This document shows positions 33,947-44,739 of a stretch of 64,000 nt of DNA, one piece after another. How positions within the stretch are numbered: the stretch's first letter is position 1; each line of letters begins with the position of its first letter. Origin of the DNA: Anarhynchus alexandrinus (Eukaryota > Chordata > Aves > Charadriiformes > Charadriidae); assembly GCA_008711295.1 (NCBI GenBank), contig VUYV01000225.1:72577-136576 (forward strand), written 5' to 3'. The notes under the pieces are model-generated. The model made no database searches. It was not told where the DNA came from and worked only from the letters and a program-made list of their open reading frames with translations. The position numbers and the translations under genes were made by a program.

Positions 33947-36900
33947 TTCTAAGGTATAATGACGTGTTCTTGGTCAACAAGAAGCTCTTCTGTTGAAAAA
34001 AAGAACATGTCAGTAATGTCAACGTAGACAATTTTCTAGGTAGAACTGCAATATAGCAGGTAACTGAAATTCAATGCATCTGTTATATTTCTTGTTGCCA
34101 AGGTTTTAACGTTGCAGCAGCATCTGCCATCACCTTTCCAAATGATTTTTTGAAGTGAAATTGGTACATTCATTTTATTTCATGACTTAGCAATTGCATC
34201 AAGGACAAATTATAGTTTACAGGGCTGTATCAAGGTTTTGTCTGCACATCTAGGAGGATCCTAGGACTGCAGTCTCACAATTGTAGAGACACAAGTTATT
34301 CTAACTGTGGTCTAGTTAATAAAAATTACATGTTTTCTACAAAATACTGTTCTTCAATTGCTACAAAAAATATACAAAACACTAATATCCACAGTCTATG
34401 ACATAACTTTTGACTAATAATACCATACTTGGTACTTTGGCTGACCTTTCCTTCCTTCCTTAAAGGTGAACTAGGCAAAAAAAAAGGGGAGAGGTGGAGC
34501 AATTGGCCAATAGTATCAAGGCACGTTGTACAGATCAAGGGCATGGTAACACTGATATTCTTCACAGAATCTATAAGTCATTAAAATTCCTATATCCTGT
34601 TCTTATAAGAAAAAAAAGAACAGACAAAGGCACAACAGGAATCTATTCTCTTGACAGCGATTTAATAATAAAAGAAAATGTTCTGAGCCATTCTCATTAC
34701 TGCTTGGAAACTTTAATCTTGTGGACTTAGTTTCTGTTCATGAAAACCTTCAGATCCCTTTATAAGCTACAGAAAGTGAAGGGAATATTTGTAGTTTAAT
34801 TATACATTTAAACATTTTGGAGAGTCAGACCCGCTTTGGAATAGTGTTGTGATGTCTAAATGAAGGGCTTCTCGAGTAATAGAAGGCGCTCTCTCAACAC
34901 ACTGATAGTTTGTCATAGGACCTTCATCTGTATTTCGCAGAGAATGGGAAATCTGAGAGGGAAAGAGTTATTTTCCCCTATTACATTTTCTCTATATCGC
35001 TGTTAATAACTCGTGAAAAATGCGAGTCATATTTTCTGTTGTTGGCTTTAATGCTCATGCTGTTTCTGCATACGTATGTCAAATAAGCCCCACGTCATGG
35101 AGTCAAACCCTCTGCCCACGTTTCCATTCTTAAAGCAAAAACATGCTAATCCTCAACCTGTTGTGGCCTTTGCTGGTTGCCTCACCCTCTCTTTCAAGTG
35201 TAACTAAGATGAAGTGGAGATGGAATTAACTTTGTAAATCACCAACTGACCAAAGGGATAGGAGGTAACAGAGCAAGAAATTAATTTTGCCTTTCTCCAC
35301 TCTCTTCCATCAGCTATTTAGAAGTCTTCCAGATGACCTTTGGAAGCCTAAACATTTTAAGGAGAATTGGAGCTCCAACACATAAGAATCAATCAAAAGA
35401 CTAATTGGTATGCAAGAGGCAATACCACCCCTCAGAAAAACGTGGGTTTGTTGCGCAGGAAATGTGAAACAACTTTACAATCAAGTATTTTCTGTAACTC
35501 AACACAGAATCTAAGTCCATGTGGCATACTTTTATATTGCGGTGTTAATTATTAAGAAATGTGACTTGTGTACAAGAGAATATGCTTCAGAACGGTACTG
35601 AGAATTGACTCGATTACAAATTGGTTTAACTAACTAAAAATACTGTTACCTTCACGAAGCCTTTAACTAATATTGAATAATAAACAGGCATATTCATCTA
35701 TTTTCCTTACATTATAGTCACTGAAGATAAACAAAGAAAAAACCCAAAACAAAATAAAATGACCTGCTTAGATGTTAACAGCTTGAACCATAAGCCCCAT
35801 TTTTAAGAAAATCATCGTTAGCTGCATATTTTATATGGTAATTGTACATAACCAGTTTATGAATAACAACAGCAGAGTTTTTCCCTTCTGATTTCAGTGC
35901 CACTTGAGCTATGCAGATTTCAAAAAGCTTATGAATATACAGATAAACAGAATTGTTCTGAACATCTGTAAGCAAAATATGAAAAGATGTTTCATACTGA
36001 ATGAACATCCTGGGTTGTCTAACGCTGGCCAAAAATGGTGTATTTATGCATTGGGCTAATGCACCAAAATAGCACAAAATCCTTCTCGCACTCCAGAGTG
36101 CCTTTTCAGATTTTCCTCTGTATGGTTGTCACCACAAAATGTAAAAATAATTTTCCAGCACCGTATTCACAAGCTTCAAAGTAACTCATTTATCTCTTAA
36201 ACATCAATTTAGCACGGCAATACCACGTCAACCGATGGGAGAATCTTCAAATGACCTGTCCCGCATCTGAACGGGGTTACACTAACCCGATCCTTCCAAG
36301 CAGAACCCTGACTTTCCTACCTCCCTAAGGGAGAGGTGAATCACGCTGCTCTTCAAGGCTTGTGAGGTTGGAGGTTTGCCCTTAGAGGCTTAAGTTTTCA
36401 CAGAGTACGAACACAGTGTGGTAACAGCACCTGAGTGCTGTAAGAGAAATGGTGGCCCCCTCACATAGGTTAATACCAGGTCTGCAGGTCACTTTTGCTT
36501 CCCAGTGAAGTCCATCAGATAAAGATCGTGGCAGAAGACTGGGACACCACAGGTGTGAAAAATGGGCCTGTATTCACTTGAAGCAAGACAACACTTCCTT
36601 TCTAAAAAATATACGAAAAGAAAAGAAAGACGGACCATTTTCTTGTTTTCTACAGAAGATACCTACTCAGGACTAACAGATTTAGTATAAAGAGTGAAGC
36701 AGAATATCAAATTGCAATCAACATGCTCCAATCCTCCATCTCAGTAATTCCTCAGTTCACAGGTATTTAAATACAGATGTTAGTGCCATGTTGCTGTAGA
36801 CTTTAAGATCAATTGTATTTAAGGCAGTGTTGTCCTCAGAGGTATCCAAACAAGATATTATTTAAGATCATTATGGAACATCCTAAATACACAAGAAGAC

Positions 36901-37027
36901 AAAACCTTTGTGGGCTCTATAAGCCAGTGTACACGGAACATATTCCTGTCCCTTTTGGTTGCTGGTACGTCAGCAAGCAGGAACCTTATTTCTTGCAGTG
37001 TAAGAAATATCAGCTTTCCAAGCAGAA
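33947..37027. other. Intronic sequence, about 3 kb, no recognised element
   Basis: AT-rich and free of recognisable CR1 or LTR. No exon, RNA gene or repeat family could be supported. Confidence 0.5.
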
Positions 37028-37533
37028 AGCCTGAGTGATCTTGTGGCCTTCTACCATGGACTGACTGTATTGGTGGATAAGGGAAGAGCAACTGATGTCA
37101 TCTATCTATCTTGACTTCTGTAAGGCCTTTGACACAGTCCCACACAACATCCTTCTCTCTAAATTGGAGGGATACTGGTTTGACAGATGGACTATTCAGT
37201 GGATAAGGAATTGGCTGCGTGGTCTCATCCAAAGACTTGCAGTCAACAGCTCAACAACCAAACAGAGATCAGTAACAAGTGGTGTCCCACAGGGGTCTGT
37301 ATTGGGATTGGTACTGTTCAGTATCTTCATTAATGACATAGACAGTGGGATTGAGTGCACCCCCAACAAATTTGCAGGTAATACAAGCCGAGTGTGCAGC
37401 TGGTATACTTCACGGAAGGGATACCTTGAGGGATACCAAAGAGGCCTTGACAAGCTTGAGAAGTGGGCCAATGTGAACGTCATGAAGTTCACCAAGGCCA
37501 AGTGCAAGGTCTTGCACCCAAGTCAGGTCAATC
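37028..37533 (+). mobile_element. Old CR1 LINE, reverse-transcriptase part (5' piece)
   Basis: Translation reads YLDFCKAFDTVPHNILLSKL, then SVTSGVPQGSVLGLVLFSIF, then INDIDSG: the palm motifs of a CR1 reverse transcriptase. The catalytic block expected as F-A-D-D reads F-A-G-N (37371-37382), so the enzyme would be dead even in this open stretch. A younger CR1 interrupts the copy at 37534, and it resumes at 37913. The 5' limit is set where GTGATCTTGTGGCCTTCTAC begins to match. Confidence 0.9.
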
Positions 37534-37906
37534 ATAGAATCATAGAATCATAGAATGGTTTAGGTTGGAAAGGACCTTGAAGATCTTCGAGTTCCAACCC
37601 CCCTGCCATAGGCAGGGACACCTCCCACCACACCAGGTTGCCCAAGGCCACGTCCAGCCTGGCCTTGAACACCTCCAGGGATGGGGCCTCAACAACCTCT
37701 CTGGGCAACCTGGGCCAGTGCCTCACCACCCTCACAGTGAAAAACTTCTTCCTAATGTTCAATCTAAACCTGCCCTCTTCCAGTTTCAAGCCATTCCCCC
37801 TCGTCCTATCACTACACGCCCCAGTAAAAAGTCCTTCCCCAGCTCTCCTGTAGGCCCCTTTAGGGACTGGAAGGCCGCAATAAGATCTCCCCGGAGCCTT
37901 CTCTTC
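37534..37906 (-). mobile_element. Younger CR1 inserted into the old CR1
   Basis: A 373-bp CR1 3' end, opposite in orientation to its host element. Tail ATAGAATCATAGAATCATAG. TCAATC flanks it on both sides (37528-37533 and 37907-37912), a 6-bp target duplication. Removing the insert and one TCAATC restores the old CR1 across the joint. It belongs to the same young subfamily as 1172, 7708 and 14369. Confidence 0.95.
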
Positions 37907-37912
37907 TCAATC

Positions 37913-38655
37913 AACAGTATGAGTACAGACTGAGCAATGAATGGATTGAGAGCAGCCCTGCAGAACAGGACTTGTGGATATTGGCGGATGAAAAATTAGA
38001 TATGAATGAGCAATGTAAGCTTGCAGTCCAGCTAGATAGCCAATCATGTCCTGGGCTGCATAAAAACAAGTGTGGCCAGCAGGTCAAGGGAAGTGTTTCT
38101 GCCCCTCTACTTCCCTCTTGTGAGACCCCTCCCAGAGTATGGCATCCAGCTCTGGGGTCCCTGTACAAGAAAGACATGGGCCTGTTGGAGCAGGTCCAGG
38201 GGAGGGCCACCAAAATGGTCAGAAGGCTGGACCACCTCTCCTGTGAAGAAAGGCTAAGAGAGTTGCTGTTCAGCCTGGAGAAGAGAAGGCTCCAGGTAGA
38301 CCTTACTGCAGCTTTTCAATATATAAAGGGGCTTATTAGAAAGATGAAGAAAGACTTTTTACCAAGGTCTGTAGTGACAGGAGAAGGGGTAATGGTTTTA
38401 AACTGGAAGAGGGTAGATTTAGATTAGATCTAAGGAAGAAATTTGTTACAGTGAGGGCAGTAAGAAACTGGAACAGGTTGCCCAGAGTAGTTGAAGATTT
38501 CCCGTCATTGGAAGTGTTCAAGGTCAGGCTGGATGGAGCTTTGAGCAACCTGATCTAGTGAAAGAACTCCTTGCTCATGGCAGGGGCGTGGTGGAACTAG
38601 ATGACCTTTAAAGGTCCCTTCCGACCCAAACTATTCTATGATTTTATGATTCTGT
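37913..38655 (+). mobile_element. Old CR1 LINE, C-terminal part and 3' UTR (3' piece)
   Basis: Continues the element from 37533. The frame includes KDMGLLEQVQGRATKMVRRL, then [20 protein letters not shown], then the 3' UTR, and ends TTCTATGATTTTATGATTCT. It is more diverged than the nested copy and has frame breaks. Together the two pieces make about 1.25 kb of CR1, the longest of the typical avian copies here. Confidence 0.93.
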
Positions 38656-40773
38656 GGTATATAACATGCATGGATCAGATGATAGATACATGATCAAGAA
38701 CAGCACATGCATCCAAGAATATCCAAGAACAAGAGACTGGAAAATCTTATGCCTCAGCAGGCACACATTCCCCTCCCTCCACAACCTGTAGGCAGCGCAT
38801 ATGCACAAAAATCAACAGTGCACAGTCCATGTCTTTAGCGCCGAGAGAAGTATGGATAGTGAATGCACATACAGACACCTGAGACTTGAATTAGTTGTTC
38901 ACATACAGGCATCCTGTTACTTTTGAGATGTCCAAGGGCAGCTGGGTCATCCCTGAAAAACTGTCAGATGTGACTATAGGGTGGCACGTGGCATATTCTC
39001 ACACATCTCGAATGGCAGGAAATCCTACATTTAGGCAATGAATCCATAAACCCACCAGCGGTTGATGTTTTGAGCGACCTTAGCATGGGGAAAAGAGTAA
39101 ATCCACACCATATTGCCTCAGGTGTAGCTGACAATGTGCTTTTAGAAGAAGTGCTAAATGTTTCACCCAAAGAATTGCTGCTTATTTTCTTCAGCATGGA
39201 GTGCCAGAAAGGTGTTGGACTAAAATAACTTTCCTGCACAGATTCTCAGGACTGCATGGGCTGAAAGCAAAGCTCAAAGACTTGCCAAGTAGATACTGTT
39301 TAGATGGCTCTGAAGTCCTTTCTAGAGCTGGATTTAGAGGATGTGACTTTTAAGTGTTTACCATAGATGTGACCTTGCCAGAACAGGTGAATAAGAAAGT
39401 GGCAATCACACAGTGCATAAATGAAGTCTACTATTTCATAAGAACTGTTCTTCCCAGTGATAACTATGGCAACTAGAAGTAGTCAGGTGGCAGTATCTTA
39501 GGGGAGCTTGTAAGAGATCTCTTTAAAGAGACTTCCAAAAAGTCTTTTCAAAGATAAAAAAAAACTGCCAAAAAAAAAATCAGAATAAAATAGAGCTAGA
39601 GGAAGTTAAGTACGAAAAAAATAGTATGCAGAAATCAGTAAATTCTCCAACTCAGCTCAGCTGCGCAACTAGGAACAGAAACGTGTGGCACATACACATC
39701 CCATTTATGTTCACACAGACAAGGCTATGAAATATGTGCTTATGCTTCTGGATATCTCTGAGCAAAGAATCCGCCAGTGTCCAGCATCTGGAGGCATATA
39801 AACATCCATAATGCAAATGTGTATAAAAACAAGCACTAGTAAAATAACCTCAGCTGCGTTTTTGCACTACAAATCTAACTTAAAAAACTATCAGAAAATA
39901 GACTTCAAAGATTTTTCCAATTTCTTTATTCTAGGATTCTTACTGTTTAATTACCATTTTTATTTTTGTTCACTATTGATAAAAAGCAACACATAAAGTA
40001 GCTAAAAAAAGCTTTCAAAGTATCTCAACCAAACATAAAACTCACAATACTACGGAGCTATTCTGAAATATAAAACCAGCCTATACTGCACAGAATCGAA
40101 AGAGATGGTACTGTTTTTCTACTTCCCTGGTTACACTATCTTGTACTGTGTCCACATCGCCCCTTGGCCAACAGCCAGCACTCGGTGTCTTTGGAGAAAC
40201 ACTCAACAGTCCATCCTAACTACCGTCGGTGTACTGGAACCGCGAGTGCGTTGGGAAAGAGAAGTTGTGCTGCACATCCCTATTCTGTATAAATAATCTA
40301 ATTATTTAATACCCAGGCCATTAAACAGAGCGGACAATTATTAACAGGTAGGTCTTGGACCAGATATGTTTATAAAAATTACAGAGAGTGCAGGCAAATG
40401 ATGAAAGTACAAAATACAAGACTGCAAAAGTATTAGGAAGTAATGGATCACTTGGACAAATAAGACAGAGACAGGTATCATTCATCCTTCCACAAATGAT
40501 GCTTTCCATTGCTATGGTTTGCAGTTCTGGGTATCTATGAATCAGTCAATGCTAAAGGCATGGTGTCCTTTTTTTTTCTTCTAGATATTTTTAAATTTCT
40601 GTACAGTAAACATTTGTCCTCAGGAACATGCCGACTGCTATATGTTCCCACCAGAAATTCACCGCAGTCTATATGTTTTCTTTGGCATTTTAAAGGCAAT
40701 TTCTAATTATTACAGTAATGTCTGTAAAACAGATGCATTTGGACAATGCCCTTAATAGCATGCCTTAACTTTT
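38656..40773. other. Intronic sequence, no recognised element
   Basis: Includes A runs at 39550-39580. A plus-strand frame at 38982-39237 is open for about 83 codons without a start or splice context; I do not treat it as a gene. Confidence 0.5.
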
Positions 40774-40848
40774 GGTCAGCCCTGAACTGGTCAGGCAGTT
40801 GGATCCTTGTAGGTCCCCTCCAACTGAAATAGTCTATTCTATTCTATA
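40774..40848 (+). mobile_element. CR1 3' tail fragment, diverged subfamily
   Basis: Only 75 bp: TCAGCCCTGAACTGGTCAGG, then TGTAGGTCCCCTCCAACTGA, then the tail TCTATTCTATTCTAT. This five-base (TTCTA) tail differs from the 8-base tails elsewhere in the window and marks an older CR1 subfamily. Confidence 0.75.
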
Positions 40849-41735
40849 CCACCTTAAAACATCTCTTTTCACATTTACTCTTTCCAGAAAGTTTCTGCTT
40901 TTTGGGATCCCTCAGCACTTCTGCACAGTTGCTAAAGTGTCCATTATTTGTTTGTGCCACCGAACTTTTTACACTCTTTCTATCAAGCAGATTGTCGGTG
41001 AGAAAAGTATATCAACTTTAGCATTTGGCATAAAAAGTGTTAACAAGGAAACAAACCAAAAGAAAACCTCCAAGCTGTTCTCCACCAGCGAGTATAGGAA
41101 AGCAAGAATTTGCTTTAATAGCAACATTAGTCAGTTGGCTGCCAGTGGTTCTACGTTTTAGATCACAGAAAGAAACTGTACTGGGTTATTAGTCCCGTAG
41201 AAGGACTAGTGTAAGAGTGCAATGAAAAATAAATGCAAGGGTTTGGTGTGGGAACGATAGGATGCCGTGCATTGAACTGTATAAAAATTTAACAAATCAT
41301 TAATAATAACGCAAATGAGAAATTTAGATTTCTCCATACAACCTCTTGGTTATATGGAAAGAAGAAGAATGAATGTGAGCTTTCTGATTTTTGTTCCTAC
41401 TCAGACACAGACAAAATTGAAATCAAAATTTTTTCTAGAAAAGCTTTTTCTGAGGAACACATTTGCATAATTTGAAACAGAATTAATTTCCTGAAGAAAT
41501 TATTTTTTTCTTTTTCCTCTGAATATTTATACATGCATTAACCCATTATTAGGAGATAACAATGGGATGGGCATACCATAGTTTTCATTACAGTTTAGGA
41601 TGCAAGGCCAATGCCAGGGTTGACCAAACACCAAATCTCTTTAGTGGCTGCGGTCACTCATTTTACTTTTCATTGTCACTCATAATCTGACAGGATTCTA
41701 CTCACAATCCTTAAAAACCAAAGAGAGAGACTTAC
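40849..41735 (-). other. MSRA intron, 3' side of the exon
   Basis: Begins at the donor of the MSRA exon and runs to lower coordinates. No acceptor-exon pair matching the next MSRA segment is found here or down to position 1, so this intron appears to extend past the window edge. The local stretch holds no recognised repeat. Confidence 0.55.
41730..41735 (-). promoter_or_regulatory. Splice donor of the MSRA exon
   Basis: On the minus strand the exon end and intron start read TCAG|GTAAGT, a full match to the U1-pairing consensus at positions +1 to +6. Confidence 0.9.
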
Positions 41736-41855
41736 CTGAACAGACCTCTTTGTAGGTAGGATTCGGAGTGTACCCTCCCGCGTAACCCACTTGAGTGGAG
41801 TAGACTCCCTTCTGGCGCCAAAACTTCCTCTCGGCTCCCCAGAAACAGCCCATAC
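41736..41855 (-). CDS. MSRA: MSRA internal exon (catalytic cysteine exon)
   Basis: Peptide-methionine (S)-S-oxide reductase reduces the S epimer of methionine sulfoxide, free or in protein, back to methionine. It uses a catalytic cysteine recycled by resolving cysteines and thioredoxin, and acts in mitochondria and cytosol. The 120-bp exon carries 39 whole codons: [44 protein letters not shown] is the signature of the family, and its Cys is the nucleophile. The exon begins two bases into a codon (G|GT for the glycine before Met) and ends one base into the next, so both introns are phase 1. The frame has no stop and no damage, which argues for a working gene. No other exon was found, so the rest of the protein lies outside the window. 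The family assignment is very secure; the unseen N- and C-terminal parts are inferred. Confidence 0.96.
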
Positions 41856-41866
41856 CTGAATAATAA
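41856..41866 (-). promoter_or_regulatory. Splice acceptor of the MSRA exon
   Basis: On the minus strand the intron ends TTTATTATTCAG and the exon starts GTATGGGC. The AG acceptor is clear, but the pyrimidine tract is short and broken by purines. The exon itself begins with GTATGG, which looks like a donor. Confidence 0.85.
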
Positions 41867-43500
41867 AGTACATATTGTCATGTCAAAATCTGGTCAGTAC
41901 TAAATCACTCATCTGCACATTAATTGATACAGTCCATAGCGGAATTAACATCTATAGCCAGCACACCACGGTCAAATCTTTCCCAAGATTATGGATAGAG
42001 TGACTATACTGAGAAATGCATTCTGCATCACAGCACAACTCAAATTTTTATTTATGCTTCTGAATATTAACATCTCACAGAGGACAAATTCTATAAGGGT
42101 TCAAAGGCCCCAACAAGGAGAATTCTCATGCACATAAAAAAAAAAAAAGTTACTTAAAAGGCAATTGCGCTATTTGTACAGCCCCATTTTTACTTTAGTT
42201 GATTAGCAAGCTGTCAAAACACAATAATTTGTATTAATGGCAAACAGTTATTTAATTTTCTGCTTTCAGGCATATGAAGTCTTTAAAGGTGGCAGTAATA
42301 ATGGATTAAATGCTTTTGTTTAACAATTTATGCATGCGGATATTTGATGTTCAGACAAAATTTTGGTAGTCCTTCGCCCACGTGGCCAATTATCAAAGGA
42401 CATCAGAGTGTCAACAGGTGTAAATGAGCAAAACTCCCCTGGCAATAGGCATCAAGCACATTCCATGAAAGCCAGGGGGAAGGAAGGAACAAGGCCAACA
42501 TTCACAGTTCTCTGATAGCTTAAATAGTTAAGAAACATTAGCTACAATTTGGGGGACTCTCTAAAGCTGAACCGTTTCATGTACACTCCAGTATTGGTTA
42601 CCTTATCCCTGATTAGGGACGATCTATTTTCTCTTTCAATGACAACATACTTCCTTTTACTCTTCCCTTACTAAAACATTTGGAATAAAAGGCAGTAAAA
42701 ATAAGCTAAATATTAAATACACTTAGAAATCAATGATCCATGATGGGTTTTCTATTGATAATACTGCAGATATGAGGAGTTAAAAAATTACAGAAATGTT
42801 CCTTCTAAGTACAACTAGAACAAAGCAGTCCCTTCTATCAGCTATGGTGGCTCACAAACGCATGTTCTTTCTTTGAATCTTCACATTAAGGTCGCAATGG
42901 ACCAAAAATTACAGAAGTAATGACCGAGATTCCTCCTTCCAATTCAGGTGCTCAAGGAAGTCACATAAATCGGGAGGCTCGCCTGCTCCTGGAGACCATG
43001 GGAAGAGGAAGGCATCTCCTGAGGACAATTCAGCCCCCAGAAGATATAAATTGCTGATCACATTGCAGTCATTCTCCCTTGACTACAGAGATGGCTATGG
43101 CTATTAGACTTGGGTTCCTCAGCTAAATTCGGCCGGTGGCAAACTGCTGTAGGACCTCTCTTGAAATTCCCTCCCACTTTTGCAGAAAGAACAATTCAGG
43201 ATTCTAATTAGAGATATTTTTCAGGCACTCACACATCACCTATCTAATGGAGACTTAAACTAGAGTGTATTTCTGTACCTGATGTCATTATTTTATCTCA
43301 GTTAAGTCTAAGTTCTCCAGTACGTATGCCCCTAGGTCGAGTCAATTGATATTGAGTGAGACAGGTTTCACACATCACACTGCTGATGGCGCACAGTCCA
43401 AACGGCAGCTGTAATCCCGTCATCGTCCAAATCAAGAGCGTAACTAGAGAACATCAGCAATCGCTGACGCTCAGGTTTCCTTCCCACAGAAGTCAGAGGA
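41856..43500 (-). other. MSRA intron, 5' side of the exon (near part)
   Basis: Sequence directly upstream of the exon in gene orientation. No repeat family or further exon is recognised here. The intron seems to extend through the rest of the window to 64000, because no upstream MSRA exon is visible. Confidence 0.55.
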
Positions 43501-43630
43501 TGCGGCCTTTCAGTACCTAAAGGGGGCCTACAGGAGAGCTGGGGAAGGACTTTTTACTAGGGCATGTAGTGACAGGACAAGGGGGAATGGCTTCAAACTG
43601 GAAGAGGGCAGGTTTAGATTGAACATTAGG
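43501..43630 (+). mobile_element. CR1 fragment ending abruptly at a single N
   Basis: TGCGGCCTTTCAGTACCTAA through TTTAGATTGAACATTAGG, matching about 130 bp of the young CR1 copies. In every other copy AAGAAG follows this point. Here an N and an unrelated LTR-like sequence follow, and the remaining roughly 230 bp of CR1 are not found beyond it. Confidence 0.92.
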
Positions 43631-43631
43631 N
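43631..43631. other. Single N at CR1/LTR join
   Basis: One undetermined base separates a CR1 broken in mid-ORF from the start of an LTR-like element. It probably hides a missing segment. Confidence 0.9.
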
Positions 43632-44739
43632 TGTGATGGTGCAACCCCCCGCCCCCTTTCAGGCCTCTCGGTACTTGGCGCGATTTCCTCCCCACACGGT
43701 CCACATAATAATATAATGGAGCAGAACGATACATAATGGTCTGACATGGAAGACAGAAAAGGTGGAGAGCAACGGACTAGAACCCTACGGCAGCCCCTTA
43801 GTGTACCCGGTCCCCCATGGCTCCTACTGCTTGAAGAATAGTAACTATAACCGATTACTCCTGACGACATACGGATTGTGAGCACAGAGGGGGAGGTACC
43901 AGGACCCCAAGTCCTAGCAAGTCCTGGGCTTGTGCAACCGGTGGAAAGTACCGGAATAGTCTATTGTCCAAACTGGGCCACAGTGGAAAAGTACCTGATG
44001 AAAGTCAATTCTCTCAGATCCTATAAGTAGCTATTCTAGTAAAGACCCTTTGAGCTCTTCTGAATTGCAGCGAGCTGTGGCCAGTACCTGTCCTGAGTTG
44101 GGATGCTGCTCAGGCCGACACCTTGAGGACTAGAAGGCCAGGGCAAGAAAATCCTTCTTGCACCTCAACTACTGCCCATTGAGGAACGCCAATGCATCGT
44201 AAGTATTTACCCTAAATTCAAGTAAGGGAAATTTTGGCTATAGGGTAGCTCGCCTCTTTTCCATCCACCTCTCCACCTGTATGTTTGTGATATACATGTT
44301 ATCTTTATGGACGTGGATGTTCCTCTGTCCATCCATGCACACGGAGGACTTAAAAGCCGTACCTTTCGGCTTGTTAGGGCCATCTGCTATTAAGAAATTC
44401 CCGATCCCAGCAATCGGAGACCTGTGTGAGTGTGTGTGTGCGTGCGTACGTGCACGCATGTGCTTGTATGTTTTGCTTATATATATGTATCTCTGTGGTT
44501 TTGCTTATATGTATATGTAATGATTGGGGATACCTCATAGTAGGTTAGTGTGAATCTTGCCATCTTCAAATCTGTAATTAAGTCACTGTTTAGTTATTTT
44601 GTTAAATCCCTTTGTAAGCCTTTAAATCGGTTAATGATACGGCGCTGCTTAAATTGAACCTCTTGATCTACCTCAAATCACTAATAAAGTTTGAATCACT
44701 ACTAAATCATAACCGTGTCAAATACTTCCATCCGCGACA
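43632..44739 (+). mobile_element. Probable LTR of an endogenous retrovirus
   Basis: Starts TGTGATGGTGCAACCCCCCG and ends CCATCCGCGACA, with TG and CA termini. AATAAAG at about 44682-44688, 50 bp before the end, serves as a polyadenylation signal, and a TATA-like CCTATAAGTAG lies near 44017-44027. No internal viral genes are seen. At 1.1 kb it is long for an LTR, and an imperfect TG/TA-rich stretch (about 44425-44515) lies in its middle, so two elements or an expanded repeat are possible. The flanks are not comparable because the left side is the N join. The family looks ERVK- or ERV1-like; I cannot decide. Confidence 0.5.
44425..44516 (+). repeat. TG/TA-rich imperfect microsatellite
   Basis: GTGTGAGTGTGTGTGTGCGT, then CGTACGTGCACGCATGTGCT, followed by two near-repeats of TTTTGCTTATAT separated by about 30 bp. 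Low-complexity purine/pyrimidine alternation. Confidence 0.7.

Noticed and set aside
37534..37560. Short direct repeats ATTCTATG/CATAGAAT as a CRISPR-like or telomere-like array
   Set aside because: They are the 8-bp tail repeats of CR1 elements, a few units at each 3' end, with no spacers.
38982..39237. 83-codon plus-strand open stretch with protein-like look (VDVLSDLSMGKRVN)
   Set aside because: No start codon, no splice context and no family recognised. Stretches of this length are expected by chance in six frames of 64 kb.
40772..41161. 129-codon plus-strand frame
   Set aside because: It starts in a CR1 tail, has no domain and lies opposite the MSRA intron. Length alone is not evidence in AT-rich DNA.
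1..41735. Further MSRA exons downstream of the found exon
   Set aside because: I looked on the minus strand for the segments expected after the catalytic block (the conserved GHAEVV-type and C-terminal regions) and found no match. A profile search would be more sensitive.
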